From contig CAZLGG010000003.1 in assembly GCA_964559135.1 (NCBI GenBank), forward strand, positions 21,508 through 85,507: a stretch of DNA of 64,000 bases, written 5' to 3'. The translations under genes were made by a program, and so were the position numbers. The stretch's first letter is position 1, and each line of letters starts with the position of its first letter. Below the pieces are notes generated by a model. That model did no database searches. It saw only the letters and a list, made by a program, of their open reading frames with translations, and was not told where the DNA came from. Below are positions 32,542 through 40,826 of this stretch, one piece after another. Source of the stretch: DRQF01 sp964559135. Its GTDB lineage: Bacteria > Planctomycetota > GCA-002687715 > DRQF01.

Positions 32542-35500
32542 ATGAATCCGCTCCGCAAAGAAAGCCCGCCAAGTCTCTTCGCGTCGGCTCTTTGGGCCGG
32601 CCTTCTCGCCGGTTCGGCTTTGGCGGCGAGGGATGTCGCCGGGCTTTGGGACCCGAGCGAGGAAGGCGCTTTCTCTGCGGGGGCGATTCTGCTCGCCCGC
32701 GTGTTGATCCTCGGAGCCGGGGCGGGCTTGGTCTTGGCCGCCGTCGTGCTGGCGCATCGCGGAGCCTTCCGGCTCATCCGACGCTGGGAGTCCCTGGCTC
32801 GCTGGGTACCGGCCCTCCTTTTCGCCGCCTTGCTCATGACTCTTTGGCGTGACCTCTCGACGCGAGTTCTTTCCGGGCCCGCGGTATCGAAGAGCGCCTG
32901 GGCGGACCCCATGAGTCGCGCCCTGCCGTGGCTCCTGATGGGAATGTTCGCAGCCACCCTGCGCATCGTCGCGGCCCATGTGCGGGCCTGTTCCCGCTGG
33001 AGCCTTTGGAGAACCCTCGCCCTGGGGATGGGCTACATCGGCGTGGGATTCCTTCTCGACGCCGCCGATCGCAGATTCTACCCAGGTCTCTACCTCTACC
33101 TCCACGACGTGCTCGCTGCCACGGCGCTCATCTCCGTCGCGGTGGGCATAGGGGTGGTGGTCGATCGTTGGGGTGGAACCCGTCGAGCGACATGGGCAGC
33201 CCTGCTCATCGTTTTCGGAGCCATCCTGGCCGATCGCATCGTGACGATCGGTCCCCGTGAACGGTTCCTTCTCCACGCTCGAACCCTCGAGGGGCGCCGA
33301 GTCTTGGAGCTCTGGAGGGCGCTCGGCCTCGACAAAACGAGCAGCCCAGCAGGAACTCTTCCGGTGGAGGATTTCCGCGAGGCGCGAAGAAGGAGTCTGG
33401 AGCGATCCGCGGCCGTGGGGCGGCAGCGTTCCTCGTCCGTCCGAAACGTCGTCTGGCTGACCGTCGACACGCTGAGACGGGATCACTTGGGGTGCTATGG
33501 CTATCAGCGGCACGCGACGTCCCCGAATTTGGATCGGTTCGCCAAAAAGGCCGCGGTGTTCGAGTCGGCGCACGCTCAGTTTCCAATCACGAGTCTCTCC
33601 TTTCAGTCGATGTTCTACGGCCGTTTCCCGTCCGCCACCCCCTTGTTCCAGGCGATGCAGGGACACCAACTCGACCCGCCCTTGCTCACCCTGGCGGAGA
33701 CTCTTCGCGCGGGCGGCCTGCGCACGGCGGGTGTTCCCGCCATCGCCGGTGATGACCTGAAGCACCCGGCCTACCGTGTCCTGGGCAAGGGTTTCGACTT
33801 GCTCCCCTCCGCTCGCGAAAGACGCGACATCAGCGAGCCCGCCCAGGCCGGACGGGCGATCGAATACCTCTCCTCCCTCGCCGCCGATCGATTCTTCCTT
33901 TGGGTGCACCTCATGGGGCCCCACCACCCCTACGTCGTGCGCAGTCACGACTTCGGCACGAGCGACGTGGACCGCTACGATTCCGAGATCGCGGAGACCG
34001 ATCGTTGGATCGGGCGTATTCTGGGCGCACTCGCTGACCTGGGACTCGAAGACGACACGGTCGTCGTCATCAATGCCGACCACGGCGAGGCCTTCGGCGA
34101 ACACGCATCCCGCTACCACGGCACCACGCTCTACGAGGAGCAAATCGCGGTTCCGCTCCTGATCCACGTGCCGGGACTGCCCGCCCGACGGCTGCGACAG
34201 GCGGTGGGTAACGTGGACATCATGCCCACTGTCTTGGCGCTCATGGATGTCCCGCCTGCCCACGCCCAGCAAGGCCGCAACCTCTTGGGACTGCTGAGGG
34301 ACGGGGCGAACAGCGCCGCCGCGCCGATGTCCATCACGTTCGCGGAGATTCCTCCGGCGATTCCCGCCATGTCACCGGCGAACACCGACCGTTTCGCGGC
34401 GATTGGGGAGCGGTGGAAGTTCATTCGGAATGAACGGGCCGGCTTCAACGAGCTCTACGACCTCGTCACCGATCCGGAGGAGACCAAGAACCGGGCGGGG
34501 GAGGGGTTGGATCAGGAGGCCTGGCTCGACGCCGCCGTTTCGGTCTTCAGGGAGGAGTCGGCGACGCTCGTCCGAAACAAAGCGGAAGAAACGGTCGAAG
34601 AAAAGCTGCACCGGGCTCGGTCGGCGCTCGCGGTGAAATCCATCCCTGCCCGATGTGATGCCCTTCTCCGCCTCCTCCGGGAGAAGGACCCGGACCTGAA
34701 CCCCTTTTTCAAAGAGGTCTGGGACGATCCCGGGCGGCACTACCTGTTGAAGAACCTCATCGTGTTGATGGCCCCCGAAGTCCTCGGCGACGACTTTCCC
34801 CAGGCGGCCCAAGCGATTCTGAAGAACCCCGTCTCGGCAGGCACGCTCGTGGCCCTCCTGGAGGTCATCGACCGGAACGTGAAGGCGGACCCGCCCCAGT
34901 CGTTGATTGACGCGCTGGCAGGGCGACTCTCCGCTCCCCACGCCGTCGCCCGCCGCGCCGCAGAGGTTTTGGCCCGCTGGGGGGATTCACGGGGGCGTGC
35001 CGTCCTCGAGGCGGATCTCAGCAGTGACGATCCCCTCCTCGCTCGCCGCGCCGCCGTGGGGCTCGCTCGGTTGGACTCCCGAGCGGGGGAGAACATTCTC
35101 GCCGCGTCCATCCTGCGTGACCTCGCCGACACCGACGCGGTGACGGCGGTGGTGAATTCCTTGACTCGACTTCGAAGCAAGACCGTGCTTCGGACCCTCT
35201 TGGAAGTGGCGCAGAATCGCTATCTGCATTATGAGATCAAACGGGCCATCCTGAGATATTTCGAGAGCTTGGACCGTCTGGATGAGGGGGAGTTCGGGTT
35301 GGTGGGTCTTCTCGCGGGATGGGACCCCGAGGTAGGACGTCTCGTGGGGGAGACCGTCACGAAAAGGCTGGGCAAGGAGCGCCTCATGGGGCTGCGGGAC
35401 GCGGCGCGGCGCGCCGACTCGGCGAAGGAGTTGGGCAAGCAGGGGCGCGCGCTGGACGCCGCGGGAGCCTTTCTCGACGCGGCGGCAGACATGAGAACGC

Positions 35501-36513
35501 CCCAGGGACGAGGCCGTTTTCTGCTGGAAGCCGGTCGCCAGGCTTGGTTGGCCGGCACGGCCGGGCAGGCGACACTGAAGAACGTCCTGCAACGATTGGG
35601 AGAGGCGTTCTCCCGCGCCGAGGGCGCTCCCGTCACCGCGTTGAGCCGGGAGATCGAAGACCTTCGACGTCGAACGGAGGATGTCGGGGCACCGCCGAAG
35701 GAAGGGCATCTGCGTGTCATGCAGGTGCTTCCGCTGTGTCGTCGCCCGCTTTGGTCGGGTCAGGAGATCCGTTTCGAGGTGACGGTCCAGAACACGGGCA
35801 CGACGTTCCTTTCCGGCGGCGACTGGCCGGGGGCGGTGCGCTTGGCCGTGGTGTGGCCGAAGGATGCCAAGGCTCCCCCTTCGCCGGCCATGCCCGTGCC
35901 GTTCGGGGGCATCGCCCCCGGCGAATCGGTCCGCGTCTATCTGGATGCCCGGGCGCCTGCCCGTGCGGGGGTGTTCTCCGCCACGGTCCGGGTCCAGCCG
36001 GGGAGGAAAGGGGCATGGGCCGCTCAGGTGAAGGGGGCGCGCTGTCACCGGGTGAGCGTCGTCGGGGCCGATCCGGCCGGGATAGAGCCGCGAGGACTGA
36101 CCCTATCCGGCCGCGATCTTTTGACCCTTTCCTGGAGGAGCCCGGCCCTCATCGGCGGCGTCGTGAACAACCGGGAGGAGGTGGAGTTGGAAGCCGTCCT
36201 CGTGGATCCGATACTCACCTTGCCGCCGCTGAAGAGTGTGAACGGCCCGTTGACTCTTCGCGTCGAACTGGCTCTCGACAGTCTGGGCCTTTTGGCGAAG
36301 GACGAGATCGAGTGCTATGCGTCTTGGAATGCGGAGGGGCGATTTCGAGATGCCTGGCGCCGTGTGCGGGCCATCCGCCCGGACGGAACGGTCCGTAGGC
36401 TCGAGTTCCATATTCCCCCGAATGACCGGGGGATGAGCCCGCGGTTTTTGCGAATCGATCCAGGAACCTTCCCCCATCTCGTCACGATCAAGAGCGTGAG
36501 GATTCTCCCGTGA
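32542..36513 (+). CDS. Giant membrane sulfatase-like hydrolase with HEAT-like repeats
   Basis: A protein of 1323 residues. Residues 1-240 hold about six membrane helices. An alkaline-phosphatase-superfamily/sulfatase domain follows: VWLTVDTLRRDHLGCYGY (about 306), NLDRFA, HLMGPHHPY, and the metal-binding NADHGEAFGEH (about 512). The usual CxPSR or SxPSR nucleophile box reads FPITSLSFQSM, so formylglycine chemistry is unlikely; a threonine or serine nucleophile, as in phosphoglycerol or phosphoethanolamine transferases, fits better. Residues about 700-1000 look like HEAT repeats and the rest is beta-rich. The start may be the ATG at 32542 or GTG at 32533. Its stop overlaps the ELM1 gene as GTGA. 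A role in modifying an envelope glycan or lipid is inferred. Confidence 0.75.
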   Translation: MNPLRKESPPSLFASALWAGLLAGSALAARDVAGLWDPSEEGAFSAGAILLARVLILGAGAGLVLAAVVLAHRGAFRLIRRWESLARWVPALLFAALLMTLWRDLSTRVLSGPAVSKSAWADPMSRALPWLLMGMFAATLRIVAAHVRACSRWSLWRTLALGMGYIGVGFLLDAADRRFYPGLYLYLHDVLAATALISVAVGIGVVVDRWGGTRRATWAALLIVFGAILADRIVTIGPRERFLLHARTLEGRRVLELWRALGLDKTSSPAGTLPVEDFREARRRSLERSAAVGRQRSSSVRNVVWLTVDTLRRDHLGCYGYQRHATSPNLDRFAKKAAVFESAHAQFPITSLSFQSMFYGRFPSATPLFQAMQGHQLDPPLLTLAETLRAGGLRTAGVPAIAGDDLKHPAYRVLGKGFDLLPSARERRDISEPAQAGRAIEYLSSLAADRFFLWVHLMGPHHPYVVRSHDFGTSDVDRYDSEIAETDRWIGRILGALADLGLEDDTVVVINADHGEAFGEHASRYHGTTLYEEQIAVPLLIHVPGLPARRLRQAVGNVDIMPTVLALMDVPPAHAQQGRNLLGLLRDGANSAAAPMSITFAEIPPAIPAMSPANTDRFAAIGERWKFIRNERAGFNELYDLVTDPEETKNRAGEGLDQEAWLDAAVSVFREESATLVRNKAEETVEEKLHRARSALAVKSIPARCDALLRLLREKDPDLNPFFKEVWDDPGRHYLLKNLIVLMAPEVLGDDFPQAAQAILKNPVSAGTLVALLEVIDRNVKADPPQSLIDALAGRLSAPHAVARRAAEVLARWGDSRGRAVLEADLSSDDPLLARRAAVGLARLDSRAGENILAASILRDLADTDAVTAVVNSLTRLRSKTVLRTLLEVAQNRYLHYEIKRAILRYFESLDRLDEGEFGLVGLLAGWDPEVGRLVGETVTKRLGKERLMGLRDAARRADSAKELGKQGRALDAAGAFLDAAADMRTPQGRGRFLLEAGRQAWLAGTAGQATLKNVLQRLGEAFSRAEGAPVTALSREIEDLRRRTEDVGAPPKEGHLRVMQVLPLCRRPLWSGQEIRFEVTVQNTGTTFLSGGDWPGAVRLAVVWPKDAKAPPSPAMPVPFGGIAPGESVRVYLDARAPARAGVFSATVRVQPGRKGAWAAQVKGARCHRVSVVGADPAGIEPRGLTLSGRDLLTLSWRSPALIGGVVNNREEVELEAVLVDPILTLPPLKSVNGPLTLRVELALDSLGLLAKDEIECYASWNAEGRFRDAWRRVRAIRPDGTVRRLEFHIPPNDRGMSPRFLRIDPGTFPHLVTIKSVRILP

Positions 36514-37607
36514 CCACGCCCCGGGTATGGCTGCTCATCGGAAACAAGGCTGGCGACAACACCCAGTTGCGAGCCCTCGCCAAGGCCCTCGGATGGCCGA
36601 GCACCGAGAAGCGTTGCCGCTATCGTGCGACGGAGCTCCTTACGAACAGACTCCTCGGGACCACGCTGCTGGGAATCCATAGATCGTTGTCGGACCCTCT
36701 CGAACCGGAGTGGCCGGATCTCGTTCTCACGGCCGGGCGAAGGAACGAACCGATTGCTCGGTGGATCGCCAGGGAATCGGGCGGGGCGACCCGCATCGTC
36801 CACGTCGGACGCCCCTGGTCTTCTCCGGATCGATTCGATCTGGTCATCACCACTCCGCAGTACGACCTCCCCGCATCGGAACGCGTGCTCGTTGTCGACA
36901 TGCCCCTTCATGCGGTGCGTCCGGAGGCGCTGGCCGAGGCTGCGCAAAGTTGGAGAACGGAGTTCCTCGATCTGCCCAGGCCTCGCATCGCGGTTCTGGT
37001 CGGTGGTCCGACGGGGTTCATCGGTTTCCGAGAACGAACCGTTCTCAGGCTTGCCCGCCAGGCGGAGACCCTCGCCCGGTGGCGGGGTGGGTCGCTCTTG
37101 GTGACCACCAGCGCGAGGACGCCCAGGTTTGCCGCGGCGCTCCTCGAGCGAGAGCTCACCGTCCCCGCGCGGATCTACCCCCATGGTCGGGAGAGGAATC
37201 CGTACCTCGCGTTCCTCGCCATCGCGGACGAGTTCATCGTCACGGGTGAGAGCGCGTCGATGCTGGCGGAGGCTTCGGCGACCGAAAAGCCGATCCACGT
37301 CTTCGACCCGACGCGAGAAGACGGTCCCTGGACCCGCCTGCGTCTCCGCGCTCTGGGGCGCCTGGCAAGAGAAGCCTTGGGGCCCCGCCGAATGAAGCGA
37401 GATCCGTTGGGCATTCCACGGGCCCTGGTGGATCGGGGGCGCGCCTGCTGGTTGGGGAACCCACCGCCGAACGGCGCGCCCCGGGTTTTGGCGACCAGCG
37501 ATCTCGAGCGCGCCGCGCGTGCCGTTCGCGACCTGTTTCCCGATGGGGAACGCTCCGGGGATCAGGCTCCTTCGGAGGCGTCCATGACTCCGAAGGAAGG
37601 CAGCTGA
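36510..37607 (+). CDS. ELM1-family protein (DUF1022)
   Basis: A 365-residue protein starting at GTG 36510, which overlaps the previous stop. It matches the family named after plant mitochondrial fission protein ELM1: VWLLIGNKAGDNTQLRALAKALGW, PDLVLTAGRRNEPIARWI, VLVGGPTGFIGF, then DEFIVTGESASMLAEA and PIHVF. In bacteria such proteins occur with lipopolysaccharide and capsule genes and have a GT-B-like fold, so a glycosyltransferase-type role is suspected. Its 3' end overlaps by 46 bases the convergent gene, which carries a second ELM1 domain. Confidence 0.85.
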   Translation: MTTPRVWLLIGNKAGDNTQLRALAKALGWPSTEKRCRYRATELLTNRLLGTTLLGIHRSLSDPLEPEWPDLVLTAGRRNEPIARWIARESGGATRIVHVGRPWSSPDRFDLVITTPQYDLPASERVLVVDMPLHAVRPEALAEAAQSWRTEFLDLPRPRIAVLVGGPTGFIGFRERTVLRLARQAETLARWRGGSLLVTTSARTPRFAAALLERELTVPARIYPHGRERNPYLAFLAIADEFIVTGESASMLAEASATEKPIHVFDPTREDGPWTRLRLRALGRLAREALGPRRMKRDPLGIPRALVDRGRACWLGNPPPNGAPRVLATSDLERAARAVRDLFPDGERSGDQAPSEASMTPKEGS

Positions 37608-40045
37608 GCCGACGGGCGGCCGAGTCCGTCCGCGGTTTCTTTCTTGTCCTTCGACGCCAATCCGAGGATGCGACGGACTTCCCGCGCCACCTGCTTGGCC
37701 GTTTCCGAGGGGCGGCCCGATCGAATCGGAGTTTCGTCTCCGAAGAACCGGGCCAAACCGGCGTCCACGAGATGCCGATGCAATTGTCGGCTGTGTCCGC
37801 CCGGGCGTATCCATCCACGGGCGAGAAGACCGGCGCTGAGTCGTTCCAGTCGCCTCTGAGGACGTTCGAATCCTCGCCGATTGACAGGTCTTCGATAGGC
37901 CCGCGCGGCGATGCGGTCGGACACCGACCGAGCGACCCACCGTACCCAGGCGGCAGGTGTGCGCAGGCTCTGAGGAAGAGGGTAGATCTCCACCGGGCGG
38001 CCGGAGGCGCAGGCCTCGGCGAGCATCGATGCACTCTCGCCCGTCACGATCAACCGATCCGCGAGAGCGAGGAATCCCATGAAGGGGTTCTCTTCGCTTC
38101 CGGCGTCCTCCTGCCAGCGGTGAAAATACGTACAAACGTCACCGAGAGCGGTCTCAAGGGCGTCGGCACTCGCAGCCGGCGTTCTCCGGCTCGTCGTCAC
38201 CCAGACTCTTGCGCCCGCGGCACGGGCTCTTTCGGCGACGCGCTCACCCATCCTGCGGGCGGTAGCGCTCGAGAAGGAATGCTCAGCATTCGGTCCGCCG
38301 ATGAGAAGTGCCCATCGAGGGGGCGTGTCGGCCCCGAGTCGCCCTTCCCAATCCTGACGAGCCTGATCGAGAGCTGTCTCCGTGACGCGCGTGATGGGAA
38401 GGTCGACGTCCATGCGACGTTCGTGGGGGAAAAGTTGCGCATACCGTGGCGCCACCCCCAGATCGAAGGGGTCGTTCGGCATGGTGCCGAGGCGCCCTCC
38501 CTGGACGACCTTGGTTTTCCCGAGAGCGGCGCGGCGAATCCATGCCGCGACGGGTGCCGTCCGTCGGCCGGTGCCGATGAGGAGGTCCGGCCATGGAGCG
38601 TGCAGGGCGGCTCTCGACTCGGGGCGAAGCGCAGCCAAGCCGTGGCGAAGCCATGCATTCGGCAGTTCGGCGAGGGCATTGAATCGGAGCAGCTTGAGCT
38701 CGTAGTCCCAGCCCAATTGGTGGGCGAGCCCGAGAGACTGGGTGCGGTGACCGGGCTTGCCGTCATCGAGAACCCAGACCGCCGGCGTGGCTGACAGGCA
38801 TCGTCCGCCGGAGCGGATCTCCACGTCCTCGGGGCGCCGGGACGGGAAGAGCGCCACCCGCCAATGGAGCCGAGGGTTGCGCTGTGTCGGTCCCTCCATG
38901 AGCCAGGACCACCATTCGGGACGAGACGGGACATGTCCGACAGCGCGGGACGTGTCGCATGGCGCCGCCACGATCGCCACCTTCGTGGCGGACTCCAACA
39001 GCTTGTCCGTGATCCAGGGAACGTCGGCGGAGGACAGCCGGGACAGGTCTTCCGTGACGCAAATGGCGTCCCAGGTCGGCGTGTCGAGTGTCGAGGAATC
39101 GAGCTTCAAGAACTCCTCCAAGCCAAGCTGCGTGACCTTCACCGAGGGAAGATCGATCCCCTCGAGGGCGATGGCGTGTCCGACATGCAGGAGCGTCTTC
39201 AAACCGGAAGACGTCGCCACATCCGCCAAGAGCTCTCCCCACCAGTGGGGCGGGCGGCCCAAAAAGGCCGAATGGCCTTCGCCGAGGCCGTGGTGGCGAC
39301 TCGGGCGGGAGGCGGTGAAAACCTGGAAGGCGGCGAGATTGGCCTGCTTTTCGAGGGCATCCCACGGGCCGCGATCGGGATTGTCGAAATAGTAGAATCG
39401 CTCGGGGAATGGCTTCCAAGGCTGCCGTTGGAGCGTCGTGTAGTGCAGGCACCTCGTCCATCCCTCGCGATGCTCGTGATCGCGGGCATTCCATTCGGCC
39501 GGGAGAACTCCGTAACAGCCGGGATCCCGCAGGGCCTTGCGAATCAGACCATACTTTCGCCGCTTCTGCGCGCCCTCGAGTGTCCAGTGGCGTCCCATCT
39601 TCGCACAGTCCATGAGCATCACGGAGGTGTCGGTCGGGCTGATGGCCAGATATCCATGGGGCCCCAGGTCCATGTCGAAAAGGAGGCCGGGATCGGCGAG
39701 ATAGATCTGGTCCACATCGTTGTAGATGGCCTTTCCGGCATAGCCCGCATAGTGTGGAATGGCGAAGCGATAGTTCGTGAAACCCGTGTTCCAGAACCGA
39801 CTGCGGTATCCAGGCAGGCGACTCATGAGATGGATTTCATAGACCCGAGCCGGATCCCGCACCTGCTCGATCGACCACAGGAAGACCCGCTCGGGTCGGT
39901 ACTGTTCCGGTTGCGTTCCCAGGAAAATCCTCACGGTGGGTTTTCCGTTGGGGCGAACGCCCGGGCGGACTCCGAGAACGATGACCTCCGGAGACTCGGA
40001 TTGGGCAAAGTCGTGGGACATGAGACGACGCTCTTTACGGTCCAT
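37562..40045 (-). CDS. Three-domain glycosyltransferase / methyltransferase-like / ELM1 fusion
   Basis: An 827-residue protein; the start is 40045 or 40021. Residues 35-245 resemble a GT-A glycosyltransferase of the GT8 type, with the nucleotide-sugar motif YNDVDQIYLADP (about 108-119). Residues about 270-400 (LADVATSSGLKTLLHVGHA through HWRVALF) look like a Rossmann/methyltransferase-like segment without a clear SAM motif. Residues about 421-750 are an ELM1 domain (VWVLDDGKPGHRTQSLGLA, PDLLIGTGRRTAPVAAWI, LLIGGPNAEHSF, RLIVTGESASMLAEA). The gene runs tail to tail against the single-domain ELM1 gene. Both probably build or export an envelope polysaccharide or glycolipid. Confidence 0.75.
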   Translation of the reverse strand: MDRKERRLMSHDFAQSESPEVIVLGVRPGVRPNGKPTVRIFLGTQPEQYRPERVFLWSIEQVRDPARVYEIHLMSRLPGYRSRFWNTGFTNYRFAIPHYAGYAGKAIYNDVDQIYLADPGLLFDMDLGPHGYLAISPTDTSVMLMDCAKMGRHWTLEGAQKRRKYGLIRKALRDPGCYGVLPAEWNARDHEHREGWTRCLHYTTLQRQPWKPFPERFYYFDNPDRGPWDALEKQANLAAFQVFTASRPSRHHGLGEGHSAFLGRPPHWWGELLADVATSSGLKTLLHVGHAIALEGIDLPSVKVTQLGLEEFLKLDSSTLDTPTWDAICVTEDLSRLSSADVPWITDKLLESATKVAIVAAPCDTSRAVGHVPSRPEWWSWLMEGPTQRNPRLHWRVALFPSRRPEDVEIRSGGRCLSATPAVWVLDDGKPGHRTQSLGLAHQLGWDYELKLLRFNALAELPNAWLRHGLAALRPESRAALHAPWPDLLIGTGRRTAPVAAWIRRAALGKTKVVQGGRLGTMPNDPFDLGVAPRYAQLFPHERRMDVDLPITRVTETALDQARQDWEGRLGADTPPRWALLIGGPNAEHSFSSATARRMGERVAERARAAGARVWVTTSRRTPAASADALETALGDVCTYFHRWQEDAGSEENPFMGFLALADRLIVTGESASMLAEACASGRPVEIYPLPQSLRTPAAWVRWVARSVSDRIAARAYRRPVNRRGFERPQRRLERLSAGLLARGWIRPGGHSRQLHRHLVDAGLARFFGDETPIRSGRPSETAKQVAREVRRILGLASKDKKETADGLGRPSAQLPSFGVMDASEGA

Positions 40046-40211
40046 GGGAGGGCCTTGGTCCCCAGGGACCCGGCCCACGTTGCCAAGCAGTCTACCGTTT
40101 CGGCGTGACACCCGCGAGGGAAGGAAGTTCCTGAACTTGCATGAAAACCCCTGCATGCGGGGACCCCGACTTCGTAGACTCGGAACCTCAACCCGAAGGA
40201 GACACGGATCC

Positions 40212-40820
40212 ATGGACACCTTTGAAGCCATTCGATTGCGACGATCTGTCAAGAAGTACGATCCCGATCACCGACTCACGGAGGAAGAGGTGGACAGGCT
40301 CTTCCAAGCCGCCATTCTCTCGCCCACGTCCTTCAACATGCAGAATTGGCGGTTCCTTCTCGTCGAGGATCCCGCGCTCCGCCAGAAGATCCGCGAGGCC
40401 TCGTTCAATCAGGCTCAGGTGACCGAGGCCAGTCTCCTCGTCTTCCTGACCGCTGACTTGAATGCCTTCAAGAAGGAGCCGGAGCGTTATTGGCGCAACG
40501 CACCGGAGAACGTCGCGAAGATGATGGTTGAGTGGATGGTGGGATACTACGACAGCAACGAGCAACTGAAGCGGGATGAAGCCGTCCGTTCGTGTGGGAT
40601 CGCCGCCCAGACACTCATGTTGGCCGCGAAGGCGATGGGCTACGATTCCTGCCCCATGATCGGATTCGAACCGGAGAAGGTCGCGGAGCTGATTCACCTG
40701 CCCGATGACCACATCCTCGTGCTCATGCTGGTGGTGGGCAAGGCCAAGGAACCCGCGCGGGAACGCCCGGGGCAGATCCCTCTCGAGGAGGTGCTCTTCC
40801 GCGATCGGTTTCCCGACTGA
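40212..40820 (+). CDS. Nitroreductase-family flavoprotein
   Basis: A 202-residue FMN-dependent oxidoreductase of the nitroreductase superfamily: MDTFEAIRLRRSVKKY with the FMN-phosphate-binding RRSxK/R element, AAILSPTSFNMQNWRFLLVED, CGIAAQTLMLAAKAMGYDSCPM, and EKVAELIHLPDDHILVLMLVVGKA near the end. AAGGAG lies 9 bases before the ATG. The physiological substrate is unknown; the family uses NAD(P)H to reduce nitro groups, quinones or flavins. It converges on the MscS-family gene (6 bases apart). Confidence 0.92.
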   Translation: MDTFEAIRLRRSVKKYDPDHRLTEEEVDRLFQAAILSPTSFNMQNWRFLLVEDPALRQKIREASFNQAQVTEASLLVFLTADLNAFKKEPERYWRNAPENVAKMMVEWMVGYYDSNEQLKRDEAVRSCGIAAQTLMLAAKAMGYDSCPMIGFEPEKVAELIHLPDDHILVLMLVVGKAKEPARERPGQIPLEEVLFRDRFPD

Positions 40821-40826
40821 CCGGCT

